The position numbers and the translations under genes are program-made. The notes below the pieces were generated by a model. It was not told the origin of the DNA, made no database searches, and was given only the letters and a program-made list of their open reading frames with translations. Below are positions 43,020-53,357 of a stretch of 64,000 bases of DNA, in pieces. The stretch is taken from NCBI RefSeq assembly GCF_003050905.1, contig NZ_QAOT01000003.1; one strand, given 5' to 3'. Source of the stretch: Cereibacter_A azotoformans. Lineage in GTDB: Bacteria > Pseudomonadota > Alphaproteobacteria > Rhodobacterales > Rhodobacteraceae. Position 1 is the stretch's first letter, and every line of letters starts with the position of its first letter.

Positions 43020-43760
43020 ATGACCAGCGAAGCCGCGCCGGCGAGCACAGCCGTGGCCTACAAACGCGTGATGCTCAAGATCTCGGGCGAGGCGCTGATG
43101 GGCGACCAGGGATACGGGCTGCATCCGCCCACCGTGCAGCGCATCGCGCGCGAGGTGCAGGCGGTGCATCGTCTCGGCGTCGAGATCTGCATGGTGATCG
43201 GCGGCGGCAACATCTTCCGCGGGCTGCAGGGCTCGGCGCAGGGGATGGAGCGGACGACCGCCGACTACATGGGGATGCTCGCCACGGTGATGAACGCGCT
43301 GGCCATGCAGGCGGCGCTGGAATCGCTCGGCATCTTCACCCGCGTGATCAGCGCGATCCCGATGGATCAGGTGTGCGAACCCTACATCCGCCGCCGCGCG
43401 GTGCGCCACCTGGAAAAGAAGCGGGTGTGTATCTTCGCCGCAGGCACCGGCAACCCCTACTTCACCACCGACACCGCGGCCACCCTGCGCGCGAACGAGA
43501 TGGCCTGCCAGGCGATCTTCAAGGGCACCAAGGTGGACGGCGTCTATGACAAGGACCCGCGCAAGTTCGCCGACGCCCGGCGCTACGAGACGGTTTCCTA
43601 CGACGAATGCCTGCAGAAGCATCTTGGTGTGATGGATGCCTCGGCCATCGCGCTCGCCCGCGACAACGATCTGCCGATCATCGTCTTCTCGCTCGACGAG
43701 CCCGGCGGCTTCTGCGGGATCCTGCGCGGCGAGGGCACCTATACCCGCGTCCAGGGCTGA
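43020..43760 (+). CDS. pyrH: UMP kinase PyrH
   Basis: A 246-residue hexameric bacterial UMP kinase (UMP to UDP). It has YKRVMLKISGEALMG at the N-terminus, VIGGGNIFRG, and the TGNPYFTTDTAA and KGTKVDGVYDKDPRK segments. The start follows GGGAAGATCCC. It is 86 bases upstream of frr, the usual pyrH-frr order. Confidence 0.97.
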   Translation: MTSEAAPASTAVAYKRVMLKISGEALMGDQGYGLHPPTVQRIAREVQAVHRLGVEICMVIGGGNIFRGLQGSAQGMERTTADYMGMLATVMNALAMQAALESLGIFTRVISAIPMDQVCEPYIRRRAVRHLEKKRVCIFAAGTGNPYFTTDTAATLRANEMACQAIFKGTKVDGVYDKDPRKFADARRYETVSYDECLQKHLGVMDASAIALARDNDLPIIVFSLDEPGGFCGILRGEGTYTRVQG

Positions 43761-43846
43761 GGCCCTCCCCGAGCCTATACCAATGGCGAAGCGGTGCTGC
43801 TATAGAGCGGCAGAACCGCCCGAGCGGAACGTGAAGGAACCAGAAC

Positions 43847-44413
43847 ATGTCGCAAGAAGATCTCGAGATCGACCTCGATGCGATCCAGCGCCGGATGGAT
43901 GGCGCGATGCATGCGCTGCGCACCGAATTCGGGTCGCTGCGCACCGGGCGCGCCTCGGCCTCCATCCTCGAGCCGATCCATGTCGATGCCTACGGCCAGC
44001 AGACGCCGCTGAACCAGCTGGGCACGATCAACGTGCCCGAGCCGCGGATGGTGGTGATCAACGTCTGGGACAAGGGCATGATCTCCAAGGTCGAGCGCGC
44101 GATCCGCGACAGTGGCATCGGCATCAACCCGGTGGTGGATGGCCCGATCATCCGCCTGCCGATCCCGGAACTGAACGAGGAGCGCCGCAAGGAGCTGACC
44201 AAGGTCGCAGCCCATTACGCCGAGCAGGCCCGTGTCGCGATCCGCAACGTGCGCCGCGACGGGATGGACCAGATCAAGAAGGCCAAGTCCGCCGGCATGG
44301 CCGAGGACGACCAGAAGATGTGGTCGGACGAGGTGCAGGCCCTGACCGACAAGGCCATCGCCGCGGTGGACAAGGCGCTCGAGGAGAAGCAGAAGGAAAT
44401 CATGCAGGTCTGA
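43847..44413 (+). CDS. frr: ribosome recycling factor
   Basis: A 188-residue RRF. It has the three-helix/beta domain organisation with RTGRASASILEPIHVDAYG and the conserved NVRRDGMDQIKKAK. With EF-G it splits the post-termination ribosome. It lies between pyrH and uppS. Confidence 0.97.
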   Translation: MSQEDLEIDLDAIQRRMDGAMHALRTEFGSLRTGRASASILEPIHVDAYGQQTPLNQLGTINVPEPRMVVINVWDKGMISKVERAIRDSGIGINPVVDGPIIRLPIPELNEERRKELTKVAAHYAEQARVAIRNVRRDGMDQIKKAKSAGMAEDDQKMWSDEVQALTDKAIAAVDKALEEKQKEIMQV

Positions 44414-44479
44414 GCCCCTTCCATGAGGCCCTTCACCCGCCCCAGCCCGATTGACCAGCCCGTAGAAAAGGGGAATGCC

Positions 44480-45223
44480 TTGGCCGTGACCGAGCCGCGA
44501 GAGGCGGATCCTCCCCGCAGACGTGCAGATCACGTCGCCATCATCATGGACGGCAACGGACGCTGGGCGGTGAACCGGGGCTGGCCGCGCCTCGTGGGTC
44601 ACCGCCGGGGCGCCGAGAGGGTCCGCGAGATCGTGAAGGCCTCGCCCAACCTCGGCATCCGCTGGCTGACGATCTACGCCTTCTCCACCGAGAACTGGAA
44701 GCGTTCGACGGAAGAGGTGCTGGGCCTCATGTCGATCTTCGCGCGCTACATCGAGCGCGAGGCCGACCGGCTGGCGCAGGAGGGCGTGCGGATGCGCTTC
44801 ATCGGCGACCGGACGCGGCTGGACGCCAAGCTGCAGCGGCTGATGGCGAGCATCGAGGCGCGCACGCAGTTCAACCAGCGGCTTCACCTGACGGTGGCGA
44901 TCAACTACGGCGGCCGGGACGAACTGGCCCGCGCCGCCCGCCGCATGTGCGAAGATGTGGCCGAGGGGCGGCTTCGCCCCGATGAGGCGGACGAGGCGGC
45001 GCTGGCCGCGCGGCTCGACACGGCGGGAATGCCCGACCCGGACCTCGTGATCCGCACCTCGGGCGAGACGCGGACCTCGAACTTCCTGCCGTGGCAATCG
45101 GCCTACGCGGAATATGACTTCTCGCCGACCCTCTGGCCCGATTTCACCGCGACGGAGCTGTCCGCCATCATCGAGCGCTATGGCGTGCGCGAGCGTCGCT
45201 TCGGCGGAGTGCTGCGCGCATGA
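44480..45223 (+). CDS. uppS: isoprenyl transferase (undecaprenyl diphosphate synthase)
   Basis: A 247-residue cis-prenyltransferase that makes undecaprenyl diphosphate, the lipid carrier of cell-wall sugars. It has the catalytic Asp24 in IIMDGNGRW, AFSTENWKR, and the C-terminal IRTSGETRTSNFLPWQSAYAE. A TTG at 44480 is chosen for AAAAGGGGAATG upstream and the family length; a far ATG at 44423 lacks a ribosome site and a GTG at 44486 is possible. It overlaps cdsA by four bases. Confidence 0.93.
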   Translation: MAVTEPREADPPRRRADHVAIIMDGNGRWAVNRGWPRLVGHRRGAERVREIVKASPNLGIRWLTIYAFSTENWKRSTEEVLGLMSIFARYIEREADRLAQEGVRMRFIGDRTRLDAKLQRLMASIEARTQFNQRLHLTVAINYGGRDELARAARRMCEDVAEGRLRPDEADEAALAARLDTAGMPDPDLVIRTSGETRTSNFLPWQSAYAEYDFSPTLWPDFTATELSAIIERYGVRERRFGGVLRA

Positions 45224-46041
45224 GCCGGCCGGAGAAGCCGAAGGGCCGCTGGGGCGACCTGCGCCGTCGGATGATCTCGGCGGTGATCATGCTGTCGGTG
45301 GGGGGCATCGAGGTCTGGCTCGGCGGCGTGCCGTTCGCGCTACTGGTGATGGCCCTGACCGGCCTGATGCTGTGGGAACTGGCGCGGATGACGGCGCCGT
45401 CGCGGCCGGTGGCCAACGTCGTCGTGGGACTGGCCGCCTCGGCCGTGCTGATGGGGGTGCTGGCCCTCGTCTTCCAGGAAGACATGATGGTCGCGCTGGC
45501 GGGCCTTGCGCTCGCGCCGGCCGCGGGGCTGATCGGCGCGCGGCGCGACCGGCGGATCTTCTTCACCTACGGCATCGCGCTGATGGCCGCGGGGGCGGGG
45601 CTCGTGATGCTGCGCGAAGAGGGCGGGTCGGTGGCGATCCTGTGGCTCATCCTCGTGGTGGTGGCTTCGGACGTGCTGGGCTATTTCGCCGGCCGCAGCT
45701 TTGGCGGGCCCAAGTTCTGGCCCGCGGTTAGCCCCAACAAGACATGGTCCGGCACGGTCGCGGGCTGGGCGGGTGCGGCAATTGTGGGTCTTGGATTCTC
45801 CATTGCCGCGGGTGCAGGCTGGGGCCTCATCATCCTGTCGCCCGTCATCGCGCTGGCAGGACAACTCGGGGACATTGTCGAGAGCTGGATCAAGCGGCGT
45901 TCCGGGGTCAAGGACAGCTCGTCGCTGATCCCGGGCCACGGCGGCGTGCTGGACCGGTTCGACGCGCTGACCGGGGCGGTGCTCGCCGTTCTCGTTCTGG
46001 GGATGCTCGGTGACCTTCCGCTGCCGGAATTGGGGAACTGA
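45220..46041 (+). CDS. cdsA: phosphatidate cytidylyltransferase CdsA
   Basis: A 273-residue inner-membrane enzyme with several helices. The C-terminal family signature is intact (KDSSSLIPGHGGVLDRFDAL). It makes CDP-diacylglycerol from phosphatidate and CTP, the branch point of phospholipid synthesis. Its ATG overlaps the uppS stop; dxr starts eight bases after its stop. Confidence 0.95.
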   Translation: MSRPEKPKGRWGDLRRRMISAVIMLSVGGIEVWLGGVPFALLVMALTGLMLWELARMTAPSRPVANVVVGLAASAVLMGVLALVFQEDMMVALAGLALAPAAGLIGARRDRRIFFTYGIALMAAGAGLVMLREEGGSVAILWLILVVVASDVLGYFAGRSFGGPKFWPAVSPNKTWSGTVAGWAGAAIVGLGFSIAAGAGWGLIILSPVIALAGQLGDIVESWIKRRSGVKDSSSLIPGHGGVLDRFDALTGAVLAVLVLGMLGDLPLPELGN

Positions 46042-46049
46042 ACGGCATC

Positions 46050-47234
<1,185 letters not shown>

Positions 47235-47240
47235 CAGCTC

Positions 47241-48575
47241 TTGGATATTGTCGGTCTCGTTCCCCAGTTCGGCGGGGCAGTCTGGACGATCATTGCCTTC
47301 ATCGTCGCTCTTTCCATCGTCGTGGCCGTCCACGAATACGGGCATTACATCGTCGGCCGCTGGACGGGGATCCATGCCGAGGTCTTCTCGCTTGGCATGG
47401 GGCCCGTCATCGCCTCGCGCGTGGACCGGCGCGGAACGCGCTGGCAGCTCGCGGCGCTGCCGTTCGGGGGCTATGTCCGCTTCCTGGGCGATGCCGACGC
47501 CGCCTCGAGCCGGGCGAGCCTCACGGTTCACCAGCTGAACGAGCAGGAGCGGGGGCGGACCATGCACGGCGCTCCGCTCTGGGCGAGGTCGGCCACGGTC
47601 GCCGCGGGCCCGCTGTTCAACTTCGCGCTCTCGATCCTCGTCTTCTGCGGCTTCTTCATGGTCAAGGGCGTGGCGACCGAACTGCCCGTGGTCGGACAGA
47701 TGAAGGAGCTTCCCTCGGCGGGGCAAGAGCTTGAGCCGGGCGACCGGATCCTGTCGGTCAACGGGCAGGAGACGGCAACGCTGGCCGATTTCGTGCGGGT
47801 CGCGAACGAGCTGCCGCCCGCGCCGACCGCCGACTACCGGATCGAGCGTGCGGGCGCTGAACTGGCCCTGACGACGGCCTATCCGTTCCCGCCGGTGGTC
47901 GATTCCGTCCAGGCGCCCTCGGGGGCCCATGACGCGGGCATTGAGGCGGGGGATGTCATCCTCTCCGTGAACGGCGCCGAGATCGCCTCGTTCCGCGAGT
48001 TGCGCGAGGCCGTGGGCGACACGAACGGCGCGCCGGTGACGCTGACCGTCTGGCGGGCGGGCGAGACGTTCGAGGCCACGCTCAGCCCGCGGCGCATGGA
48101 CATTCCGCTCGCGAGCGGAGGTTTCGAGACCCGCTGGCTGATCGGCCTGTCGGGCGGGCTGCTCTTCGAGCCCGAGACCCGCACGCCCGGCCCGATCGAG
48201 GCGATGGGTCTTGGCATCCAGCAGACCTACACGGTCATCACCACCAGCCTGTCAGGTCTCTGGCACATGGTCACGGGGGCGATCTCGTCGTGCAACCTGC
48301 AGGGCCCGATCGGGATCGCCGAGATCTCGGGCGCGGCGGCCTCTCAGGGTCCGGGCAACTTCATCTGGTTCATCGCCATGCTCTCGACGGCGGTGGGGCT
48401 CATGAACCTCTTTCCGGTGCCGATCCTCGACGGCGGGCATCTGGTGTTCCACGCCTACGAGGCCGTGGCCGGCAAGCCGCCCAGCGACCGGGCGCTGCGC
48501 ATCCTGATGACGGGGGGGCTGGCCATGCTGCTTTCACTCATGGTCTTCGCGGTGACGAACGACCTGTTCTGCTGA
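47241..48575 (+). CDS. rseP: site-2 protease RseP
   Basis: A 444-residue inner-membrane zinc protease. The HExxH motif is HEYGH at 31-35 in the first helix region. Periplasmic PDZ domains occupy about residues 110-290 (SAGQELEPGDRILSVNG; DAGIEAGDVILSVNGAEI). The second metal-binding LDGGH lies in the C-terminal helix. In other bacteria it cuts anti-sigma factors in envelope stress. Start is TTG at 47241 after AAAAGG. A GC hairpin follows the stop. Confidence 0.95.
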   Translation: MDIVGLVPQFGGAVWTIIAFIVALSIVVAVHEYGHYIVGRWTGIHAEVFSLGMGPVIASRVDRRGTRWQLAALPFGGYVRFLGDADAASSRASLTVHQLNEQERGRTMHGAPLWARSATVAAGPLFNFALSILVFCGFFMVKGVATELPVVGQMKELPSAGQELEPGDRILSVNGQETATLADFVRVANELPPAPTADYRIERAGAELALTTAYPFPPVVDSVQAPSGAHDAGIEAGDVILSVNGAEIASFRELREAVGDTNGAPVTLTVWRAGETFEATLSPRRMDIPLASGGFETRWLIGLSGGLLFEPETRTPGPIEAMGLGIQQTYTVITTSLSGLWHMVTGAISSCNLQGPIGIAEISGAAASQGPGNFIWFIAMLSTAVGLMNLFPVPILDGGHLVFHAYEAVAGKPPSDRALRILMTGGLAMLLSLMVFAVTNDLFC

Positions 48576-48596
48576 CATCCTCTCAAGCAACCAGCC

Positions 48597-48625
48597 GGGG
48601 CCGCCTTCCAGTCGAGGGCGGCCCC
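48597..48625 (+). terminator. GC hairpin after rseP, possible terminator
   Basis: GGGGCCGCC / GGCGGCCCC, a perfect 9-bp stem with an 11-base loop, followed by only TTGCC. It may separate the isoprenoid/phospholipid genes from the bamA operon, or only attenuate read-through. Confidence 0.45.
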
Positions 48626-48743
48626 TTGCCTGTCCCGCTGCGTTCGGCGCGAAGTGCCGCGGGCGCCCGCGGCGGGCGGGGCCGCAATGAGGCCACAATC
48701 CTCTGGCAGGTCCGCGGCAGGCGCATTGCTTGCGGAGCGGCAG

Positions 48744-48881
48744 ATGAAAAGCGTGATCGACGGCACCCGTGGCCTTCTCCTCCTCGTCAACCTGAACCGG
48801 GACCTCCTGCTGTCCCTCGGCTCGGTCGCCCTTGCGCTGGCGGCGGCCGCGCTGCTGTCGCCGGCTCCGCAGCCCTGGTGA
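48744..48881 (+). CDS. small membrane protein (45 aa)
   Basis: A 45-codon ORF. A short charged N-terminus (MKSVIDGTRGLLLLVNLNRD) is followed by one transmembrane helix (LLLSLGSVALALAAAALL) and a Pro-rich end. GCGGAG precedes the ATG by about seven bases. It lies between rseP and bamA and may be carried on their transcript. Function unknown. Small hydrophobic ORFs can arise by chance in GC-rich DNA, so confidence is moderate. Confidence 0.55.
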   Translation: MKSVIDGTRGLLLLVNLNRDLLLSLGSVALALAAAALLSPAPQPW

Positions 48882-48974
48882 GGTCGTGCGGCATCACATG
48901 CCCACCGGATCGCTTGCAGGGCGCCTGCGCTTTTGACAAAACCTGCCATGTCCAGTAGTCAGGACGGAAAGAAA

Positions 48975-51371
48975 ATGACCGAGGGCAGGCGAATGGCGAG
49001 GAACCGTACGACGAGCGGACGGGCAGGGCAGGACCGTGGGGTGATCAGGCCGGCCGCGGTGTCGGTGTTCCTCGGGGTGGCAGGCGTCGCGGCAGGGCTG
49101 ACCCTGCCTGCGCTGGCGCAGAGCTACTCGTTCAGCGACGTGCGGATCGAGGGCAACCAGCGGGTCGATGCCACGACCGTTCTGGGCTTTGCGCGGATCA
49201 ACCGCGGGCAGGCGGTTTCGGGCGGCCAGCTGAACGAGGCCTACCAGCGGCTCGCCGACTCCGGTCTCTTCGAGACGGTCGAGATCGTGCCGCAGGGCGG
49301 GACCCTGGTGATCCGGGTGCAGGAATATCCGACGATCAACGTCATCAACTTCGAAGGCAATGCGCGGATCAAGGACGAGAACCTCGCCACCCTGATCCAG
49401 TCCCAGTCGCGCCGCGCCTACAACCCCTCGCAGGCCGAGGCCGATGCCGCCGCCATCACCGAGGCCTATCGGGTGCAGGGCCGCATCGCCGCGACCGTCA
49501 CGCCCAAGATCATCCGCCGCTCGGGCAACCGGGTCGATCTGGTGTTCGACATCGCCGAGGGCAAGGTCGTCGAGATCGAGCGGCTGTCCTTCGTCGGCAA
49601 CCGCGCCTATTCCGACCGCCGCCTGCGCCAGGTGCTGGAAACCAAGCAGGCGGGCCTGCTGCGCAGCGTCATCGCCTCGGATACCTTCATCGCCGAGCGG
49701 ATCGAGCTCGACAAGCAGCTCCTGCGCGACTTCTACCTGTCGCGCGGCTTCATCGACTTCGAGGTGCTCGACGCCACGGCCGAGGTGACGCGCGAGCGTG
49801 ACGCCTTCTTCCTCACCTTCACCGTGCAGGAGGGGCAGAGCTACAGCTTCGGGCAGGTGACCGCCTCGTCCGAGGTCGAGGGTGTGGATGCGGCCGATTT
49901 CAGCAATGCGCTGCGCATCCGCCGCGGCGTGACCTACTCGCCCTCGGTCGTCGAGAACAACATCGCCCGGCTGGAGTCGCTTGCGCTGCAGAAAGGGCTG
50001 AACTTCATCCGGGTGGAGCCGCGCATCACCCGGAACGAGCGCAACCAGACGCTGGACGTGAACTTCGCCCTCGTGCGCGGCGAGCGCATCTTCGTCGAGC
50101 GGATCGACATCGAGGGCAACACCACGACGCTCGATCAGGTGGTGCGGCGCCAGTTCCGCACCGTCGAGGGCGACCCCTTCAACCCGCGTGAAGTGCGCCA
50201 GTCGGCCGAGCGGATCCGCGCCCTGGGCTATTTCGCCAATGCCGATGTGAACACCCAGCCCGGCTCGAGCCCGGATCAGGTTGTGGTGAATGTCGATGTC
50301 GAAGAGCAGCCCACCGGCTCGCTCTCCTTCGGCGTGAGCTACGGTGTCAGCTCGGGCGCGGGCTTCTCGATCGGCTTCTCCGAGCAGAACTTCCTCGGCC
50401 GCGGCCAGATCCTCGGGCTCGACATCTCGACCGGGACCGACAACATCAACACGCAGATCAACTTCGTCGAGCCTGCGTTCCTTGGCCGCGACCTGCGCTT
50501 CCGGTTCAACACCTACTATCGGGAAACCGACAACCAGTATTCGCGCTATGACACGCGCCGGATCGGCATTTCGCCCTCGATCGAGTTCCCGATCAGCGAG
50601 AACGGGCGGCTCGAGATGCGCTACACTTTGTCCCAGGACAAGATCCAGAACGTGGATCGGGGTCTGGACGACGACGGCGACACGGACGCCTCGTCGATCA
50701 TCCTGCGGAAGGAGGAAGATCGCGGTGCGTTGATCGCCTCGTCGCTGGGTTACACCTATTCGTGGGATTCGAACCGGGGCGGCATGAACCCGACCGGGCG
50801 GAATCTCTTGCGCTTCAGCCAGGATTTCGCGGGTGTCGGCGGGGATGTGGAGTATGTCTCCACCACCGCGCTCGCGCTGACCGAGCGCAAGGTCTGGAAC
50901 GAGGAACTCACCGTTCGCGCCGTCGTCGAGGGCGGGGTGCTGAACATGATCGGCGACGATTCCTCGCGCGTGACCGACCGCTTCTTCGGCAATGGCAAGA
51001 TCCGCGGGTTCGAGCCGAACGGCATCGGTCCGCGCGACCTGAATGTCGGCAACGAGGACGCGCTCGGCGGCAACTACTTCGCGGTTGCCCGGCTCGAGGC
51101 CGAGTTCCCGCTGGGCCTGCCCGAGGAATACGGCTTCATGGGCGGCGTCTTCATGGACGCAGGATCGGTCTGGAGCCTGGATGACGTGAACGGCGGCGAG
51201 AACGGCGACGATCCGGTGGACGACGACTTCCACCTCCGGTCCTCTGTCGGTGTCTCGGTCTTCTGGACCACGCCCATCGGGCCGCTGCGGTTCAACTTTG
51301 CCAAGGCGATCGAGAAGCAGGACTACGACAAGGAGCAGTTCTTCGACCTGACGATCTCGACCCGGTTCTGA
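48975..51371 (+). CDS. bamA: outer-membrane protein assembly factor BamA
   Basis: A 798-residue Omp85 protein. After a signal peptide (cleavage after PALAQ) come five POTRA domains (about 45-420) starting SYSFSDVRIEGNQRVDA. The barrel (about 430-798) carries GMNPTGRNLLRF, the VRGF-like KIRGFEPNGIGPRD and the closing IGPLRFNFAKAI, and ends in Phe. It inserts beta-barrel proteins into the outer membrane. The ATG at 48975 follows GGAAAG; ATG 48993 (after AGGGCAGGCGA) is also credible. Its stop overlaps the skp start (TGATG). Confidence 0.96.
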   Translation: MTEGRRMARNRTTSGRAGQDRGVIRPAAVSVFLGVAGVAAGLTLPALAQSYSFSDVRIEGNQRVDATTVLGFARINRGQAVSGGQLNEAYQRLADSGLFETVEIVPQGGTLVIRVQEYPTINVINFEGNARIKDENLATLIQSQSRRAYNPSQAEADAAAITEAYRVQGRIAATVTPKIIRRSGNRVDLVFDIAEGKVVEIERLSFVGNRAYSDRRLRQVLETKQAGLLRSVIASDTFIAERIELDKQLLRDFYLSRGFIDFEVLDATAEVTRERDAFFLTFTVQEGQSYSFGQVTASSEVEGVDAADFSNALRIRRGVTYSPSVVENNIARLESLALQKGLNFIRVEPRITRNERNQTLDVNFALVRGERIFVERIDIEGNTTTLDQVVRRQFRTVEGDPFNPREVRQSAERIRALGYFANADVNTQPGSSPDQVVVNVDVEEQPTGSLSFGVSYGVSSGAGFSIGFSEQNFLGRGQILGLDISTGTDNINTQINFVEPAFLGRDLRFRFNTYYRETDNQYSRYDTRRIGISPSIEFPISENGRLEMRYTLSQDKIQNVDRGLDDDGDTDASSIILRKEEDRGALIASSLGYTYSWDSNRGGMNPTGRNLLRFSQDFAGVGGDVEYVSTTALALTERKVWNEELTVRAVVEGGVLNMIGDDSSRVTDRFFGNGKIRGFEPNGIGPRDLNVGNEDALGGNYFAVARLEAEFPLGLPEEYGFMGGVFMDAGSVWSLDDVNGGENGDDPVDDDFHLRSSVGVSVFWTTPIGPLRFNFAKAIEKQDYDKEQFFDLTISTRF

Positions 51372-52018
51372 TGCGTCGGCTTCCGGTCGTGGCCCTGGCC
51401 TGTGCGCTGGCCCTGCCGGGGGCAGCCCGTGCGCAGTCCGACGCTGCCCCGGTTCCGGCCGGGGTCGCGGTCATCGACCAGAGCCGGCTCATCACCGACA
51501 CGTCGCTCGGGCGCGCGCTCGAGCAGCGGTTCCAGGCGGCCTCGCGCGCCCTGATCGCCGAGAACCGCGAGATCGAGGCCGCGCTCGAGGCCGAGGAACG
51601 CGCGCTCACGGCGCAGCGCGGCAGCCTCGAGCCCGACGAGTTCCGGCGTCTGGCGGCCGACTTCGACACCAGGGTCGAGGGCATCCGGGACGCTCAGGAA
51701 GCCAAGTCGCGCGGTCTGACGCGGCAGCGCGACGAAGAGCGGCAGCGCATCGTCGAGCAGGCCCTGCCGATCCTCGCCCGCCTGATGCAGGAGCGGGGGG
51801 CGATGGTGCTCATCGACCGCGGCTCTGTCGTCCTCTCGCGCGATGCGGCCGACATCACCGACGAGGCGATCGAACGGCTGGATGCCCGGACGCCCGCAGA
51901 TGCGGCGCCTGCGGAGGGCGAGGCGTCCCCGTCTTCCGGGGCCGCGCCGCCGCAGGGGGCCGATGGCCCGCCGGCGCCCGCGGGCGAGGCGCCCCTGCCG
52001 CCACCCGCCTCACCATGA
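51371..52018 (+). CDS. skp: periplasmic chaperone Skp/OmpH
   Basis: A 215-residue secreted protein. It has a signal peptide (MRRLPVVALACALALPGAARA), then VAVIDQSRLITDTSLGRAL, and a long Glu/Arg-rich coiled coil (about 60-150) that forms the chaperone tentacles. The C-terminal 40 residues are a Pro/Ala-rich tail not seen in E. coli Skp. It carries unfolded outer-membrane proteins to BamA, and is coupled to bamA by a one-base overlap. Confidence 0.88.
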   Translation: MRRLPVVALACALALPGAARAQSDAAPVPAGVAVIDQSRLITDTSLGRALEQRFQAASRALIAENREIEAALEAEERALTAQRGSLEPDEFRRLAADFDTRVEGIRDAQEAKSRGLTRQRDEERQRIVEQALPILARLMQERGAMVLIDRGSVVLSRDAADITDEAIERLDARTPADAAPAEGEASPSSGAAPPQGADGPPAPAGEAPLPPPASP

Positions 52019-52103
52019 CCCTGCGGCTTGCCGCCGTGCCGCTGCCTTGCTAGCAAGGCTCGGGAGGCCAGGCCGCTCCACCCTCCGCCAAGGAACCCAT
52101 GCG

Positions 52104-52571
52104 ATGACCGAAGCCGCCGAAGCGACGCTCTCCGCCGATATCCAGTTGATCCAGCGGATCATCCCGCACCGTTACCCGTTTCTTCTGGTGGATCGGGTGC
52201 GCGACATCGTCCCGAACCAGAGCGCCGTGGGCATCAAGTGCGTGACCATGAACGAGCCGCAGTTCACCGGGCACTTCCCCGGCTTGCCGATCTTTCCGGG
52301 CGTGCAGATCATCGAGGCGATGGCGCAGACCGCCGCCGTGCTGGTGGGCGTGTCGCTCGACCTCGCCGACAAGGGGGCCAAGGTCTATTTCATGGGCATC
52401 GACGGCGCGAAGTTCCGCCGCAAGGTGGTGCCGGGCGACGTGCTCGAGATGGCCGTGACGGTGAAGCGCGGCGGCGGCAAGGTCTGGAAGTTCGAGGGGC
52501 GCGCCTCGGTCGATGGGGAACTGGCCGCCGAGGCCGAGTTCGCCGCCATGCTGGACATACCGAAAGGATAA
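52104..52571 (+). CDS. fabZ: 3-hydroxyacyl-ACP dehydratase FabZ
   Basis: A 155-residue hotdog-fold enzyme of fatty-acid synthesis. The catalytic His is in FTGHFPGLPIFPGVQIIEAMAQT (read in pieces), with IPHRYPFLLVDRV at the N-terminus. AAGGAA precedes the ATG. It dehydrates hydroxyacyl-ACP; the gene sits with lpxA, which uses the same hydroxyacyl-ACP pool, and lies three bases before it. Confidence 0.96.
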   Translation: MTEAAEATLSADIQLIQRIIPHRYPFLLVDRVRDIVPNQSAVGIKCVTMNEPQFTGHFPGLPIFPGVQIIEAMAQTAAVLVGVSLDLADKGAKVYFMGIDGAKFRRKVVPGDVLEMAVTVKRGGGKVWKFEGRASVDGELAAEAEFAAMLDIPKG

Positions 52572-52574
52572 GAG

Positions 52575-53357
52575 ATGGCCGAGATCCATCCCTCCGCCAT
52601 CGTCGAACCGGGCGCCGTGATCGGTGAAGGATGCCGGATCGGTCCCTTCGCCCTGATCGGGCCGGAGGTGACGCTCGGCCCGGGTGTCGTGGTCAAGAGC
52701 CACGCCGTGGTGACGGGGTGGACCGAGGTCGGGGCCGAAACGGTGATCTTCCCCTTTGCCGTGGTGGGTGAGGTTCCTCAGGACCTGAAGTACAGGGGCG
52801 AGCGCACGCGGCTGGTCGTGGGCGCGCGCTGCCGCATCCGCGAGGGCGCGACGCTCAACTGCGGCACAGAGGGCGGCGGCGGCGTGACGCGGGTCGGCGA
52901 CGACTGCCTGCTGATGACCGGCGCCCATGTGGGCCATGATGCGACGCTCGGCCACCGGGTGATCCTCGCCAATCAGGCCGCCATCGCCGGCCATTGCTGG
53001 ATCGGCGACGATGTGATCGTGGGCGGGCTCTCGGGGGTGCACCAGTGGGTGCGCGTGGGCCGCGGCGCGATCATCGGCGCGGTGACGATGGTGACGAACG
53101 ACGTGCTGCCGCACGGGCTCGTGCAGGCACCGCGGGGGGAACTCGACGGGCTGAACCTCGTGGGGCTCAAGCGCCGCGGCGTGAGCCGGGCCGAGATCAC
53201 CGCGCTGCGGGCGGCCTATCAGATGCTGGCGCAGGGCGAGGGCACCTTCCTGGACCGGGCCCGCCGTCTGGCCGATGAGACCGACAGCCCGCATGTGCGC
53301 GAGATGACCGACTTCATCCTGGCGGCCACCGACCGCTCGTTCCTGACGCCGCAATGA
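52575..53357 (+). CDS. lpxA: UDP-N-acetylglucosamine acyltransferase LpxA
   Basis: A 260-residue left-handed beta-helix enzyme with hexapeptide repeats (IGEGCRIGPFALIGPEVTLGPGVVV). The catalytic His lies in LMTGAHVGHD. It adds the first hydroxyacyl chain to UDP-GlcNAc in lipid A synthesis. Between fabZ and lpxI, which it overlaps by four bases. Confidence 0.96.
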   Translation: MAEIHPSAIVEPGAVIGEGCRIGPFALIGPEVTLGPGVVVKSHAVVTGWTEVGAETVIFPFAVVGEVPQDLKYRGERTRLVVGARCRIREGATLNCGTEGGGGVTRVGDDCLLMTGAHVGHDATLGHRVILANQAAIAGHCWIGDDVIVGGLSGVHQWVRVGRGAIIGAVTMVTNDVLPHGLVQAPRGELDGLNLVGLKRRGVSRAEITALRAAYQMLAQGEGTFLDRARRLADETDSPHVREMTDFILAATDRSFLTPQ